Of a DNA stretch of 61,125 nt, positions 8,254 to 16,116 are shown in pieces (the first letter of the stretch is position 1; each line of letters begins with the position of its first letter). A model generated the notes under the pieces. It worked only from the letters and a program-made list of their open reading frames with translations. It made no database searches and was not told the origin of the DNA. The position numbers and the translations under genes are program-made. The stretch comes from DASUPK01 sp036377415 (GTDB lineage: Bacteria > Actinomycetota > Thermoleophilia > Solirubrobacterales > 70-9), in contig DASUYK010000135.1 in the NCBI GenBank assembly GCA_036377415.1, positions 1-61,125 on the forward strand, given 5' to 3'.

Positions 8254-8874
8254 GTGGCCCGCTTCTCCCTAGTCCCGGAGGACCGCGTCTTCTTCGACCT
8301 CTTCGCGGAGGGTGGCCAGAACACCCTTCGCGCGGCGAAGCTGCTTCGCGACATGTTGCAGCGGTGGCCCGAGGACGGCGGCCTTTCCCGCGACATCCTG
8401 AAGGCGGAGCAGGAGGGGGACCGGATCACCCATGACATCGTCCAGCGCCTCAACACCACGTTCGTCACTCCGATCGATCGCGAGGACATCTATGCGCTCG
8501 CTACGCAGATGGACGACATCGTCGACTACATCGAGGAGGCCGCCGACTTCATGGGTCTCTACAAGATCGAGGCGCCGATGGACCAGGCCCAGGCGCTCGC
8601 CGAGGTCCTGGTCAAGTCTTGCGAGCAGCTCTACGGCCTGCTCCAGAACCTGCGCGGGTTCAAGGGGCTCGAGCACTACTGGATCGAGATTCACCGGCTC
8701 GAGAACGACGGCGACCGGATCTCGCGTGACGCGGTCGCGGCCCTGTTCGCCGGTCGGATCGATCCGATGGTCGTGATCCGCTGGAAGGACATCTTCGCCG
8801 TTCTCGAGCGGGCGATCGATTCGACCGAGACGGCCGCTCACATCCTCGAAGGCATCGTCATCAAGAACGCCTAG
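8254..8874 (+). CDS. DUF47 (PhoU-like) phosphate transport regulator
   Basis: 206 residues, all helical, with the acidic metal-binding repeats of the PhoU-like DUF47 family, such as EGDRITHDIVQRLN and ENDGDRISRDAVAALF, and a DREDIYALATQMDDIVDYIEE segment. DUF47 genes are commonly paired with Pit transporters and modulate their activity. Here the stop is 2 bp from the Pit start, so the two are one operon. The GTG start is supported by a -10 box 9 nt upstream. Confidence 0.92.
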   Translation: MARFSLVPEDRVFFDLFAEGGQNTLRAAKLLRDMLQRWPEDGGLSRDILKAEQEGDRITHDIVQRLNTTFVTPIDREDIYALATQMDDIVDYIEEAADFMGLYKIEAPMDQAQALAEVLVKSCEQLYGLLQNLRGFKGLEHYWIEIHRLENDGDRISRDAVAALFAGRIDPMVVIRWKDIFAVLERAIDSTETAAHILEGIVIKNA

Positions 8875-8876
8875 GG

Positions 8877-9971
8877 ATGAGCTCCGACGTCGTACTGGTG
8901 ATCGTCGTCGCGACGGCGCTGCTCTTCGACTTCACCAACGGCTTCCACGACACGGCGAATGTCGTCGCGACTTCGATCTCGACCCACGCGATGCCGCCGC
9001 GCCTGGCCGTCGGCTACGCCGCGGTGCTGAACTTCGCGGGCGCCTTCATCTCGCTGGAGGTGGCGGCGACCGTGGCCAAGGATGTCGTCGACGGCGGCGT
9101 GATCACCCCGACCGTTGTCTTCGCCGGCCTGATCGGAGCGATCGCCTGGAACCTCACGACCTGGTACGTGGGCCTGCCGTCGAGCTCGTCCCACGCCCTG
9201 ATCGGGGGCGTGGTCGGCGCCGCCTTCGCCGCAGCGGGCGCCGGCGCGATCCTCGACGAGGGGCTGATCGGCAAGGTGCTGGTGCCGGCGCTCCTGGCGC
9301 CCACGGTCGCGTTCATCGTGGGGGTGATCGCGATCAACGTTGCTTACGGAATCGCCGGGAGGGAGCGACCGGGCCCGGTCGGCCGGGGGTTCAGATTCGG
9401 TCAGGTGATCTCCGGCGGCATGCTGGCGCTCGCGCACGGCACCAACGACGCGCAGAAGACGATGGGCGTGATAACGCTGGCGCTGATCGCCAACGGCACG
9501 CTCTCCGAGACTGCGGACGTCCCGTTCTGGGTAGTCGTCTCGGCGGCGACCGCGATCGCGCTCGGCACCTACACGGGTGGCTGGAGGATCATTCGGACGA
9601 TGGGGACGCGGATCATCAAGATGGACGCCGCGCAGGGGTTCTCGGCGCAGGGTGCCGGCGCGGCGGTGATCCTCGCCTCGACGCACTTCGGCTTTCCACT
9701 CTCCACCACCCAGGTGATCAGCGGCGGGGTGATGGGGGCCGGGGCCGGGAGGCGAGTGTCGGCGGTTCGCTGGGGAGTGGCCGGCAACATCGTCGTCGCC
9801 TGGTTGTTGACCCTGCCTGCCGCGGCCGCGATCGGCGCTGCAACCTATGGATTCAGCCAGCTGTTCGGTAGCGGTGCGGCCGGCCCGATCGTGATTGCGG
9901 CGCTTGGAATACTGCTCACGGCGGTTCTTCTCTGGCGTGCTCGTCGGGACGTCCTCACGCCGGCGGTTTGA
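8877..9971 (+). CDS. pit: Inorganic phosphate transporter, PiT family
   Basis: 364 residues of a polytopic inner-membrane protein with about ten hydrophobic segments. The duplicated PiT signatures are intact: FDFTNGFHDTANVVATSIST at the N-terminus and LALAHGTNDAQKTMGVI in the second half. The family takes up metal-phosphate by symport with H+ or Na+. Being directly behind the DUF47 regulator and downstream of ppk1 implies coupled phosphate uptake and polyphosphate storage. Confidence 0.95.
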   Translation: MSSDVVLVIVVATALLFDFTNGFHDTANVVATSISTHAMPPRLAVGYAAVLNFAGAFISLEVAATVAKDVVDGGVITPTVVFAGLIGAIAWNLTTWYVGLPSSSSHALIGGVVGAAFAAAGAGAILDEGLIGKVLVPALLAPTVAFIVGVIAINVAYGIAGRERPGPVGRGFRFGQVISGGMLALAHGTNDAQKTMGVITLALIANGTLSETADVPFWVVVSAATAIALGTYTGGWRIIRTMGTRIIKMDAAQGFSAQGAGAAVILASTHFGFPLSTTQVISGGVMGAGAGRRVSAVRWGVAGNIVVAWLLTLPAAAAIGAATYGFSQLFGSGAAGPIVIAALGILLTAVLLWRARRDVLTPAV

Positions 9972-9977
9972 CCGATC

Positions 9978-10217
9978 ATGATCGCCACAATCGTCGAGAC
10001 CAAGGAGTTGCTTCAGACGATCGCCGCCTCCCTGGTCGCGGGGGTCGGCGTCACCGCCTCCTTCTCCCTTCTGATCTACGCGCTCACCCGGTTCGCCGAC
10101 ATGCGGCGGGACGAGCGTCCGCTGCTGGCGGCGGCGGCTGGCAGCCTCGCCGGAGTCTCGCTGGCGGTGACGGTCGCCGCGATCGTCCTGGGAATCGTCG
10201 TCATGGTGAGCGAATAG
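9978..10217 (+). CDS. Small two-helix membrane protein, unknown
   Basis: 79 residues, with hydrophobic stretches near residues 14-36 and 49-77 separated by a short charged loop (RFADMRRDERP), so probably two membrane helices. I do not recognise a family. It starts 6 bp after pit and ends 3 bp before the next gene, so it is part of the same transcript and may associate with the transporter or with the DUF6328-like protein. Confidence 0.7.
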   Translation: MIATIVETKELLQTIAASLVAGVGVTASFSLLIYALTRFADMRRDERPLLAAAAGSLAGVSLAVTVAAIVLGIVVMVSE

Positions 10218-10220
10218 CCG

Positions 10221-10721
10221 ATGGCCGCGAAGCGCGAGCAAGCCGACAGCGGACGCCGGGAGACGGCGACGGAGCGGGCCGATCGCAACATGGCCGAGCT
10301 CCTCCAGGAGCTGCGGGTCGCCCTGCCCGGGGTGCAGATCCTGTTCGCGTTCCTGCTCACCGTGCCGTTCTCGCAGGGTTTCACCAGGCTCGACAACTTC
10401 CAGCGCGACCTCTACTTCGCGGTGCTCCTCTCGACGGCGGTCTCGACGGCGCTGCTGATCGCCCCCTCGGCCCACCACCGCCTGCTCTTCCGGATGCGCG
10501 ACAAGGAGAACCTCGTGTGGGTATCGAACCGCCTCACGATCGCCGGGCTCGCCGTCCTCTCGCTCTCGCTGACCGGGGCCGTCCTCCTGATCAGCGACAT
10601 CCTCTTCAAGAGCCCGGCGCCGGTGATCTTCACCGTCTCGACCTTCCTGATCTTCGCGATCCTGTGGGCCGCTCTCCCGCTGGCCAGGCGCTTCCGCCTG
10701 AGCGAGGGGGATAAGCGGTAG
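10221..10721 (+). CDS. DUF6328-like membrane protein
   Basis: 166 residues: a charged N-terminal tail with the motif NMAELLQELRVALPGVQILFAFLL, then four hydrophobic helices and a short basic C-terminus. The FSQGFTRLDNFQRDLYF and LLIAPSAHHRLLFR segments match actinobacterial DUF6328 proteins as I recall them. Function is unknown. It is the last gene of the pit operon and converges with the HD gene with a 4-bp gap. Confidence 0.75.
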   Translation: MAAKREQADSGRRETATERADRNMAELLQELRVALPGVQILFAFLLTVPFSQGFTRLDNFQRDLYFAVLLSTAVSTALLIAPSAHHRLLFRMRDKENLVWVSNRLTIAGLAVLSLSLTGAVLLISDILFKSPAPVIFTVSTFLIFAILWAALPLARRFRLSEGDKR

Positions 10722-10725
10722 CGGG

Positions 10726-11310
10726 TCAGGCCTCTGCGTCGAGCGCGCCGAGCTCCTCCTCGATCTCGGCGAGGAAGGGGGTGGCGGGGTCGAGTCGGTG
10801 CAGCTCCTCCAGGTCCTCACGCCAGAGCTGAAGGCGCTCCTCGAGAGTCGTTCCGAGCCGCTCACCGCATGCCGGGCGACCCTCTGGGGAGATCCTGCCC
10901 CAGTCCCGCATGTTCGCGAGCCGGTCGGCGGCGTAGATGACCACAGCGTCGCGGCCCGAGTGCAGGACCCGCTTTCGGAGCTCCCGCTTCCGTGCCGCGT
11001 AGGCCTCGATCTCCCGGTCCTCGCTGAGGCAGTCCACCAGGCTGGCAACGTCGGCCCCGAAGCGCTCCCGGATCTCCTCGAGCTCGACGGGGGTCTTCTC
11101 GACGACGTCGTGGAGATAGGCGGCCGCGATCAGTGCTCCGTCGTAGCCGGCCTCCCGTAGTAGATCGGCCACCGCGATCGGATGCTCAACGAACCCGTCA
11201 CCCGTCTGCGCCCGGCGCTGTCCGAGGTGGACACGGCGGGCGAAGCGGAGGGCGGCCGTGGCAAGGTCGGAGTTGGTCCGGGCCTCGACCCGTGTCGACG
11301 TTTGAGCCAT
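10726..11310 (-). CDS. HD-domain phosphohydrolase related to Rel/SpoT and MESH1 hydrolases
   Basis: 194 residues. Metal and catalytic positions of the (p)ppGpp hydrolase fold can be traced: H43 (VEHPIAVADLL), H67-D68 with E71 (YLHDVVEKT) and D129 with N133 (AADRLANMRDW). The second acid of the usual HDxxED motif is lysine here (K72). There is no synthetase domain. A small alarmone hydrolase or nucleotide phosphohydrolase is plausible, and the polyphosphate neighbourhood fits stress signalling. Substrate is not established. Confidence 0.8.
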   Translation of the reverse strand: MAQTSTRVEARTNSDLATAALRFARRVHLGQRRAQTGDGFVEHPIAVADLLREAGYDGALIAAAYLHDVVEKTPVELEEIRERFGADVASLVDCLSEDREIEAYAARKRELRKRVLHSGRDAVVIYAADRLANMRDWGRISPEGRPACGERLGTTLEERLQLWREDLEELHRLDPATPFLAEIEEELGALDAEA

Positions 11311-11322
11311 CTGGAAAGACGA

Positions 11323-11328
11323 ACGCTA
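11323..11328 (-). promoter_or_regulatory. -10 element TAGCGT (minus strand) before the HD gene
   Basis: On the minus strand TAGCGT ends 12 nt before ATG 11310, with no Shine-Dalgarno sequence. A leader of about 5 nt is predicted. Confidence 0.4.
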
Positions 11329-11453
11329 ACGACGGTGCCCGGGTCTCGCAGCCCGGGTTCGAGAGTTCCCCGCAAATTGCAGCGCTCCCTTTCACGAGGC
11401 TGTTACATGCGGCCTCGGACTCGGATTCGGTGGCGGCCCCTGATCCCCTGACT

Positions 11454-11459
11454 TAGAAT
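11454..11459 (+). promoter_or_regulatory. -10 element TAGAAT before the 118-residue membrane protein
   Basis: TAGAAT, one mismatch from consensus TATAAT, lies 7 nt before GTG 11467. This is one of the clearest leaderless start sites in the window. Confidence 0.6.
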
Positions 11460-11466
11460 CGCCGCG

Positions 11467-11823
11467 GTGCCGCAGACGATTCGAAATGTCGCGATCATCA
11501 TGCTGATTGCGCTCGCGATCACCGTCCTGCCGGGCGGCGACGAGGCCGCGGACACGATCCTCACGGCGCTGACGATGGCGTTCATGACGGCGATCGGCTT
11601 CCTCGTCTATCGCCTCTACCGCGACCAGGAGATGACGATCGCGTCGCTCTCCGACCCGCAGCGGGCGGGGCTGTTCGGTGCGGTCGGAGCGATTGCCCTT
11701 CTGATCGTCGGCTACGACGAGTTCGAGGATTTCGCCGGCGGGATCCTTCTCTGGATCGCGCTGATCGCCGGAGCGGTCGCCACGATCTTCCTGATCTGGC
11801 GTTCGGCGACGAGCTACTCGTAA
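11467..11823 (+). CDS. Small polytopic membrane protein, unknown
   Basis: 118 residues with about four hydrophobic segments (near 7-22, 31-48, 68-84 and 92-112) and a short loop RLYRDQEMTIASLSDPQR. No family recognised. GTG 11467 is chosen because a TAGAAT -10 lies 7 nt upstream. It is a single-gene unit between the divergent HD gene and the Tad-type locus. Confidence 0.7.
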   Translation: MPQTIRNVAIIMLIALAITVLPGGDEAADTILTALTMAFMTAIGFLVYRLYRDQEMTIASLSDPQRAGLFGAVGAIALLIVGYDEFEDFAGGILLWIALIAGAVATIFLIWRSATSYS

Positions 11824-11878
11824 CGGACGTTTCACCGATCCGTAACCGCTGAAGCGGGTTCGGTGTGGGGCGCGGACC

Positions 11879-11884
11879 TAGCGT
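11879..11884 (+). promoter_or_regulatory. -10 element TAGCGT before the Tad-type operon
   Basis: TAGCGT lies 6 nt before ATG 11891, again without a ribosome site. It probably drives the three-gene Tad-type operon. Confidence 0.5.
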
Positions 11885-11890
11885 CGCGGC

Positions 11891-12244
11891 ATGGACTCGA
11901 CTTTCGATCGGCGGCGGACCGCGGCCCAGGCCTCGGTCGAGCTGGTCGCGGTGCTGCCGGCGCTCGCGTTCGCCATCCTGATCGCCGGGCAGGGGGTTGC
12001 GGCGGGTTGGGCCCTCTGGTCGGCCGGCAACGCCGCCCGGGCCGGAGCACGCGCGGAGCAGGTCGGATCAGACGGCGAGGCGGCGGCGAGGCGCGCGCTG
12101 CCCGGCCGACTGCGCGATCGAGCGGAGGTCCACGCCGGGGACGGCGTCCGGGTCCGTGTTCGGATCCCGGCGATCCTCCCCGGAATCGAGCTCCCCGGGA
12201 TCTCCGCGTCCTCGAAGCTCTCGGCGGATCCGGGTGGGCGCTGA
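11891..12244 (+). CDS. TadE-like pseudopilin-type membrane protein
   Basis: 117 residues. A basic N-terminus (DRRRTAAQ) is followed by ASVELVAVLPALAFAILIAG, the TadE pattern with the conserved Glu one turn into the single membrane helix, and then an extracytoplasmic domain. TadE-type proteins are minor components of Flp/Tad secretion-pilus systems. It overlaps the second TadE-like gene by 11 bp. No tadA, tadB, tadC or prepilin peptidase lies in the window. Confidence 0.8.
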   Translation: MDSTFDRRRTAAQASVELVAVLPALAFAILIAGQGVAAGWALWSAGNAARAGARAEQVGSDGEAAARRALPGRLRDRAEVHAGDGVRVRVRIPAILPGIELPGISASSKLSADPGGR

Positions 12245-12605
12245 TCGCCGCGTTCGGACCTGGGGTGGGCGTAGAGGCGGCCAGGCGTCGATCGAGCTGA
12301 TCGCCGGGCTTCCGGCGCTCGCCGTGGCGGCGGCGGTCGCGGTCCAGCTGCTGCTGGTCGGGTACTCGCTGACGATCGCCGACGGCGCGGCGGAGGCCGG
12401 CGCCCTCGCCGGCGCCGCCGGGCTCGACGCACGCATCGCCGCCCGCGGCGCCCTCCCGGGGTGGGCGAGGGGTCGTTCGAGGGTGAGCGAGGAGCGGGGG
12501 AGCGTTCGGGTTCGGCTCCGGCCGCCGGCGCCGCTCGCGGAGCTGGCCGAGGCGCTAGAGGTGAGCTCGGAGGCGTGGGCCCGCCCACCGCGGGAGGAGG
12601 ATTGA
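12234..12605 (+). CDS. Second TadE-like protein
   Basis: 123 residues from GTG 12234, which lies inside the end of the previous gene. After a basic leader (RRVRTWGGRRGG) comes QASIELIAGLPALAVAAAVA, again the TadE helix with conserved Glu, and then a short Arg-rich extracytoplasmic part. Its stop overlaps TTG 12602 of the next gene (TTGA). A strong GGGAGGAGG sits just before that TTG. Confidence 0.78.
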   Translation: MGADRRVRTWGGRRGGQASIELIAGLPALAVAAAVAVQLLLVGYSLTIADGAAEAGALAGAAGLDARIAARGALPGWARGRSRVSEERGSVRVRLRPPAPLAELAEALEVSSEAWARPPREED

Positions 12606-14560
12606 CCGCGGCGATCCTGGCGACCGGGTCGCATCGGCGGCTCAGTCTGGCCCTCGCCGCGGCGGTCGCGGCCGAGGCGGGGGGCCTGACCGGCGGGGCG
12701 ACCCTGCTGCTGGAGGTGGGGCAGGGCTCACAGCGCCGCGGCCCCACCCTGCTCGCCGCGCCGGGTGCCCGCCGGGTGGAGGATGCACTCCGGGCGGCGA
12801 GTGGCCGCGCGGCCGCGCGCGGCCACTACTGCCACTCCCCTGTGGGCGAAGGGGAGGAGGAGCTCGCCACCGTCCCGGATCTGGTCACGTCGTCCGGGGC
12901 GGAGCTCGCCGTGATCCATCTACCGGGGCGGCTCTGGGTTCCCGCTCTCGAGCTCCCCGGGCGGGGGATGGTCGGCGGGCTCCTGCTCGTCTCGCTGCCG
13001 GAGGAACGCTCGCTCGCCGCGCTCGCGGTCGATGAGCTCTCGCGGCGCCACCTGCGCGCCAGGGTCGAGACCCGGCCGCCGACGACGCTCGCCGCGCGCC
13101 GGGCGCTCTCCGGCGTTCGCGCGGGAGGCCGCGCCTCCAAAAGCGCCGCTCGGATCCTCCGGTCCCTGCTCGGCCTCGGCGACCGGGCGGGGCAGCGGTC
13201 GGGGAGCTCGGGCGAGCGCGGGCAGGCGCTCCCCGCGGTGCTCGGTTGCGGGCTCGCCCTGATTCTCGCGACGCTCGTGCTCGCGGCGATCGGCGGCGCG
13301 ATCACCGGGAAGGGCCGGGTTCAGCGAGCCGCCGATCTCGCGGCGCTCTCCGCGGCCCGCAGCATGCGCGACGACATTCCGAGGCTTCTTGCCCCACCGC
13401 GGTTCCCCGACGGCCGGCCCAACCCGTGGCACCTCGCTCGCGCTCAGTACCTGGACAGGGCGCGGCTCGCCGCGACCTGGGCGGCGAGGCGCAACGGGGT
13501 CGATCCCGACCGTCTTCGGATCGACTTTCCCGACGCTGAGTCGCAGCCGCCTCTTCGCGCCCGCGTCACCGTTCGGGCCGAGATCGATCCCGCCACGGTC
13601 CTCGGCGGAGAGCGGGCCGGCGAGCGGCGACCGATCCCGGTGATCGCCTCGGCGGTGGCGGAGGCCTCGCCACCCATCGGATCGTGGTCGGGGATGCCCG
13701 AGATCGCACGGGGCGGCGGGTACTCGGGAACACTCGCCTACCGGAACGGCGAGGGGATGCGGCCGGACGTCGCCGCCGCGTTCGATCGGATGGCCGCCGC
13801 CGGGCGGCGGGCCGGGATCGGCCTGGTCGTGGTCTCCGGGTTCCGCTCGGACGCCGAGCAGGCGGCGTTGTTCGAGCGGCACCCGGACCCCCGCTGGGTC
13901 GCCCCGCCGGGGCGCTCGCTGCATCGATGCGCGACCGAGCTCGACATCGGCCCGTCCTCGGCGTATGGATGGCTCGCGGCGAACGCTCGGAGCTTCGGGT
14001 TCGTCCAGAGGTACAGCTGGGAGCCGTGGCATTACGGCTTCGTCTCAGGCCCCCCGCCATGCTCCGCTTCGGGCAACTCGGTCGGCGGCTGGGACGGCCG
14101 GGACGGGGCCGCGGCCGGGTCAGGCCTCCCGGACTTCGTCCCGGCGCAGTACCGGGAAGCGCTGCTTCGATCGGCCTCGCGCTGGAACGTCTCCGCCGGA
14201 ATCCTCGCGGCGCAGCTCCTCGCGGAGTCCGGCTTCAACCCCCGCGCCGTCTCGCCGGCCGGCGCGCTCGGGATCGCGCAGTTCATGCCGGCGACCGCAC
14301 GCTCCTACGGGCTCCGGGACCCGTTCGACCCGGTGGCGGCGATCGACGCGCAGGCGCACCTGATGTCGGACCTGCTGCGCCGCTTTCGCTCGGTTCCGCT
14401 CGCGCTCGCCGCGTACAACGCGGGCCCTGCAGCGGTGGCCGACTGCTCGTGCGTGCCGCCCTATCCGGAGACGCGGGCATACGTCGCCCGAATCCTGGCC
14501 CTGATCGACGGTGCGGGGGTCATGCTCGCCCCGCCGCTGGAGGTGCGGTTGATCCGGTGA
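12602..14560 (+). CDS. Tad-segment protein fused to M15 D,D-carboxypeptidase and lytic transglycosylase domains
   Basis: 652 residues from TTG 12602 (ribosome site GGGAGGAGG; TTGA overlap). Residues 1-190 look like a degenerate MinD/CpaE-type domain: ATGSHRRLSLALAAAVAAEA where a Walker A would be, and AVIHLPGRLW. Residues 205-258 are a Tad/TadG-type membrane segment ending RVQRAADLAALSAARS. Residues 385-482 are a VanY-like peptidase M15 with H441, D448, E474 and H477 (SLHRCATELDIG, EPWHYGF). Residues 512-635 are an SLT lysozyme-like domain with catalytic E542 (LLAESGFNP) and AYNAGP. One uninterrupted frame encodes all of it. Topology would put the N-domain inside and both hydrolases outside. 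It probably opens peptidoglycan for a Tad-type machine; this is inference. Confidence 0.85.
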   Translation: MTAAILATGSHRRLSLALAAAVAAEAGGLTGGATLLLEVGQGSQRRGPTLLAAPGARRVEDALRAASGRAAARGHYCHSPVGEGEEELATVPDLVTSSGAELAVIHLPGRLWVPALELPGRGMVGGLLLVSLPEERSLAALAVDELSRRHLRARVETRPPTTLAARRALSGVRAGGRASKSAARILRSLLGLGDRAGQRSGSSGERGQALPAVLGCGLALILATLVLAAIGGAITGKGRVQRAADLAALSAARSMRDDIPRLLAPPRFPDGRPNPWHLARAQYLDRARLAATWAARRNGVDPDRLRIDFPDAESQPPLRARVTVRAEIDPATVLGGERAGERRPIPVIASAVAEASPPIGSWSGMPEIARGGGYSGTLAYRNGEGMRPDVAAAFDRMAAAGRRAGIGLVVVSGFRSDAEQAALFERHPDPRWVAPPGRSLHRCATELDIGPSSAYGWLAANARSFGFVQRYSWEPWHYGFVSGPPPCSASGNSVGGWDGRDGAAAGSGLPDFVPAQYREALLRSASRWNVSAGILAAQLLAESGFNPRAVSPAGALGIAQFMPATARSYGLRDPFDPVAAIDAQAHLMSDLLRRFRSVPLALAAYNAGPAAVADCSCVPPYPETRAYVARILALIDGAGVMLAPPLEVRLIR

Positions 14561-14576
14561 CCAAGGAGGAGGGGCC

Positions 14577-15782
14577 TCAGCGCCTCGCCCGCATGCAGTA
14601 GCCGTACGCAGTGAGGGTCGGCGCCGCAGCGAAATGGCCAACCGCCGTCGCGGTGGTGGTGCCATCCGGGTTGAGCGAGCTGCCCGCATATAGGGCGCTC
14701 GGCGCCGCGCTGAAGCCCGTGGACGTCATTCTCAGGCCGGCCGGGCAGGACGGCGTGGTGGCCGTGGCCGTCGCGCCGAACGGGACTGGGGCGGAGGCTG
14801 AGACCTCCGTCAGGATCGGCCCCCTGCGCTTGACGCAGTAGGCGATCGCGACCAGCTCGCCGCCGCCACTGCCGCCGAAGGCCGAGCCGGTGACCCGCCA
14901 GGCCCTCGGCCCGTCCGCGCGGGACTCGGTCACGTAGTTGCCGCCCGTGCTGTCGAAGTTGGTGCGGTTGAAGCCCCCGGCGATCAGGAACTGGCCCTTG
15001 GGGCAGCGGGCCGTCGCGGACTTGGTCTCGCCCGACCTGATGAAGACCGTCGCGTGGGGAGTCGGGTTGGACGGCCTGAGGAACCGGCCGCATACGGTCT
15101 GGATGGTGATATCGCGAGGGGCGGTCGAGCTGCGATTGGGGTCGTAGAGGATGACGTTGATGTGCCAGCCGCGCTGCGCTCCGAGGCGCTCATAGGAGTG
15201 GGGATAGGCACCCTCGCCGTCGGCGCCAGGTCCAGGAGAGGCGATCATCCCGCCGCCCAGGGGAAACGATCTGCGCGGGCACAGCGTCTCGAGGCGCTGG
15301 GTGTCATCGGGACCTTGCAACCTGAAGCTCCTGCTCACGAGCCTCACCTGCCGGGCCGTTCCGCTCTGACCCGGATGCGTTCGCGGCCCGTGCTTTCCGT
15401 GGAACCTGACGGTTCCCGAAGCGGAGTCGAGGATGTAGACACCCTTCTTGGTCCTGAGGCCCAGGCGGATGCGGTCACAGCTCGAGCCTCGCCGCAGCAC
15501 GTAGACGACGCCCCGGCGGCGGATCGAACGCACGTCGCGTACCACGCGCACGCGGAGACGCGGCCTCGCCTTGCGAAGCCTCGCGGCGAATTCGTGTGGG
15601 GGCGGATAGCAGCCGTCCTGGCTCACCGAGCGCCAGTAGAGCGCGAGCTTGAACGCGTCCTCAAGCGCCGTCGTCGGCTTGTTGTGCCCCGCACCGCCGA
15701 CGACCGCAGGGGCGCTCGCCGGTGCGGCGAGCAGCGCGATTAGCGCGATGGCGAGCAGAGGGCTGAGTGTCTTCGACCGCAA
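14577..15782 (-). CDS. Secreted protein with three internal repeats, unknown
   Basis: 401 residues from TTG 15782, with GAAGGAG six nt upstream. A Sec signal peptide (PLLAIALIALLAAPASA) is clear. The C-terminal two thirds hold three related ~80-residue units, each with a Cys-Pro-x-Gly/Ser-x-x-x-x-x-GGG/F opening (CPRRSFPLGGGMI, CPKGQFLIAGGFN, CPAGLRMTSTGFS) and a closing Tyr/Val-Cys (TVCGRF, AIAYCV, YGYCMR), which suggests one disulfide per unit. No enzyme motif is seen. It stands alone, convergent with the hydrolase fusion. Confidence 0.75.
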   Translation of the reverse strand: MRSKTLSPLLAIALIALLAAPASAPAVVGGAGHNKPTTALEDAFKLALYWRSVSQDGCYPPPHEFAARLRKARPRLRVRVVRDVRSIRRRGVVYVLRRGSSCDRIRLGLRTKKGVYILDSASGTVRFHGKHGPRTHPGQSGTARQVRLVSRSFRLQGPDDTQRLETLCPRRSFPLGGGMIASPGPGADGEGAYPHSYERLGAQRGWHINVILYDPNRSSTAPRDITIQTVCGRFLRPSNPTPHATVFIRSGETKSATARCPKGQFLIAGGFNRTNFDSTGGNYVTESRADGPRAWRVTGSAFGGSGGGELVAIAYCVKRRGPILTEVSASAPVPFGATATATTPSCPAGLRMTSTGFSAAPSALYAGSSLNPDGTTTATAVGHFAAAPTLTAYGYCMRARR

Positions 15783-16116
15783 ACCGTTCTCCTTCGTCGG
15801 CCTACGGGGTTAGCTGACGGGCTGGCGATAAAGGAGCCTGCGCTTCCACCCTTGGTGGATTCGCCCCAACTGCTTTGGTTCCCCCGCTCTCGTCCCGCTC
15901 TGGCGGGGACGAGATTCGGCGTTGTCTTCGGCGCGGAACCTTAGCAGGACCGCCGGCCACTACTGCTACCTCTGGACGACTCACGGGCTGGCTCCGGCGG
16001 TTCGCCGGGGACGACCAGGAGGCCATCAGGGAGGCGCTGGCGCGAGCAAGGTGTTCATCGCGGACGGGCTGAGCACGGGGATCACCGCCATGGGCAACAC
16101 CACCGACTGAGCTCCC
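15783..16116 (+). other. 334-bp intergenic stretch with a hairpin
   Basis: No gene is supported here. The short open frames lack start signals and homology I can recognise. One hairpin stands out at 15889-15913: arms CTCGTCCCGC and GCGGGGACGAG with a one-base bulge and a TCTG loop, without a U-tract. It may act as a terminator for the binding-protein gene or as a 5' structure of the secreted-protein mRNA. Confidence 0.5.

Noticed and set aside
8871..11048. Minus-strand open frame of about 725 codons opposite pit and its downstream genes
   Set aside because: Antisense to an intact transporter with repeated Arg/Asp/Gln-rich sequence; no start signals or motifs.
12461..12601. Longer start for the Tad/hydrolase fusion inside the second TadE gene
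   Set aside because: The added 47 residues are Gly/Ala/Arg-rich out-of-frame sequence; TTG 12602 has a strong ribosome site and a TTGA overlap.
15875..16110. Short plus-strand frames in the 334-bp gap, one with a helix-like stretch
   Set aside because: No start signal, no -10, no homology, and the reading shifts frame midway; not enough to call a gene or a pseudogene.
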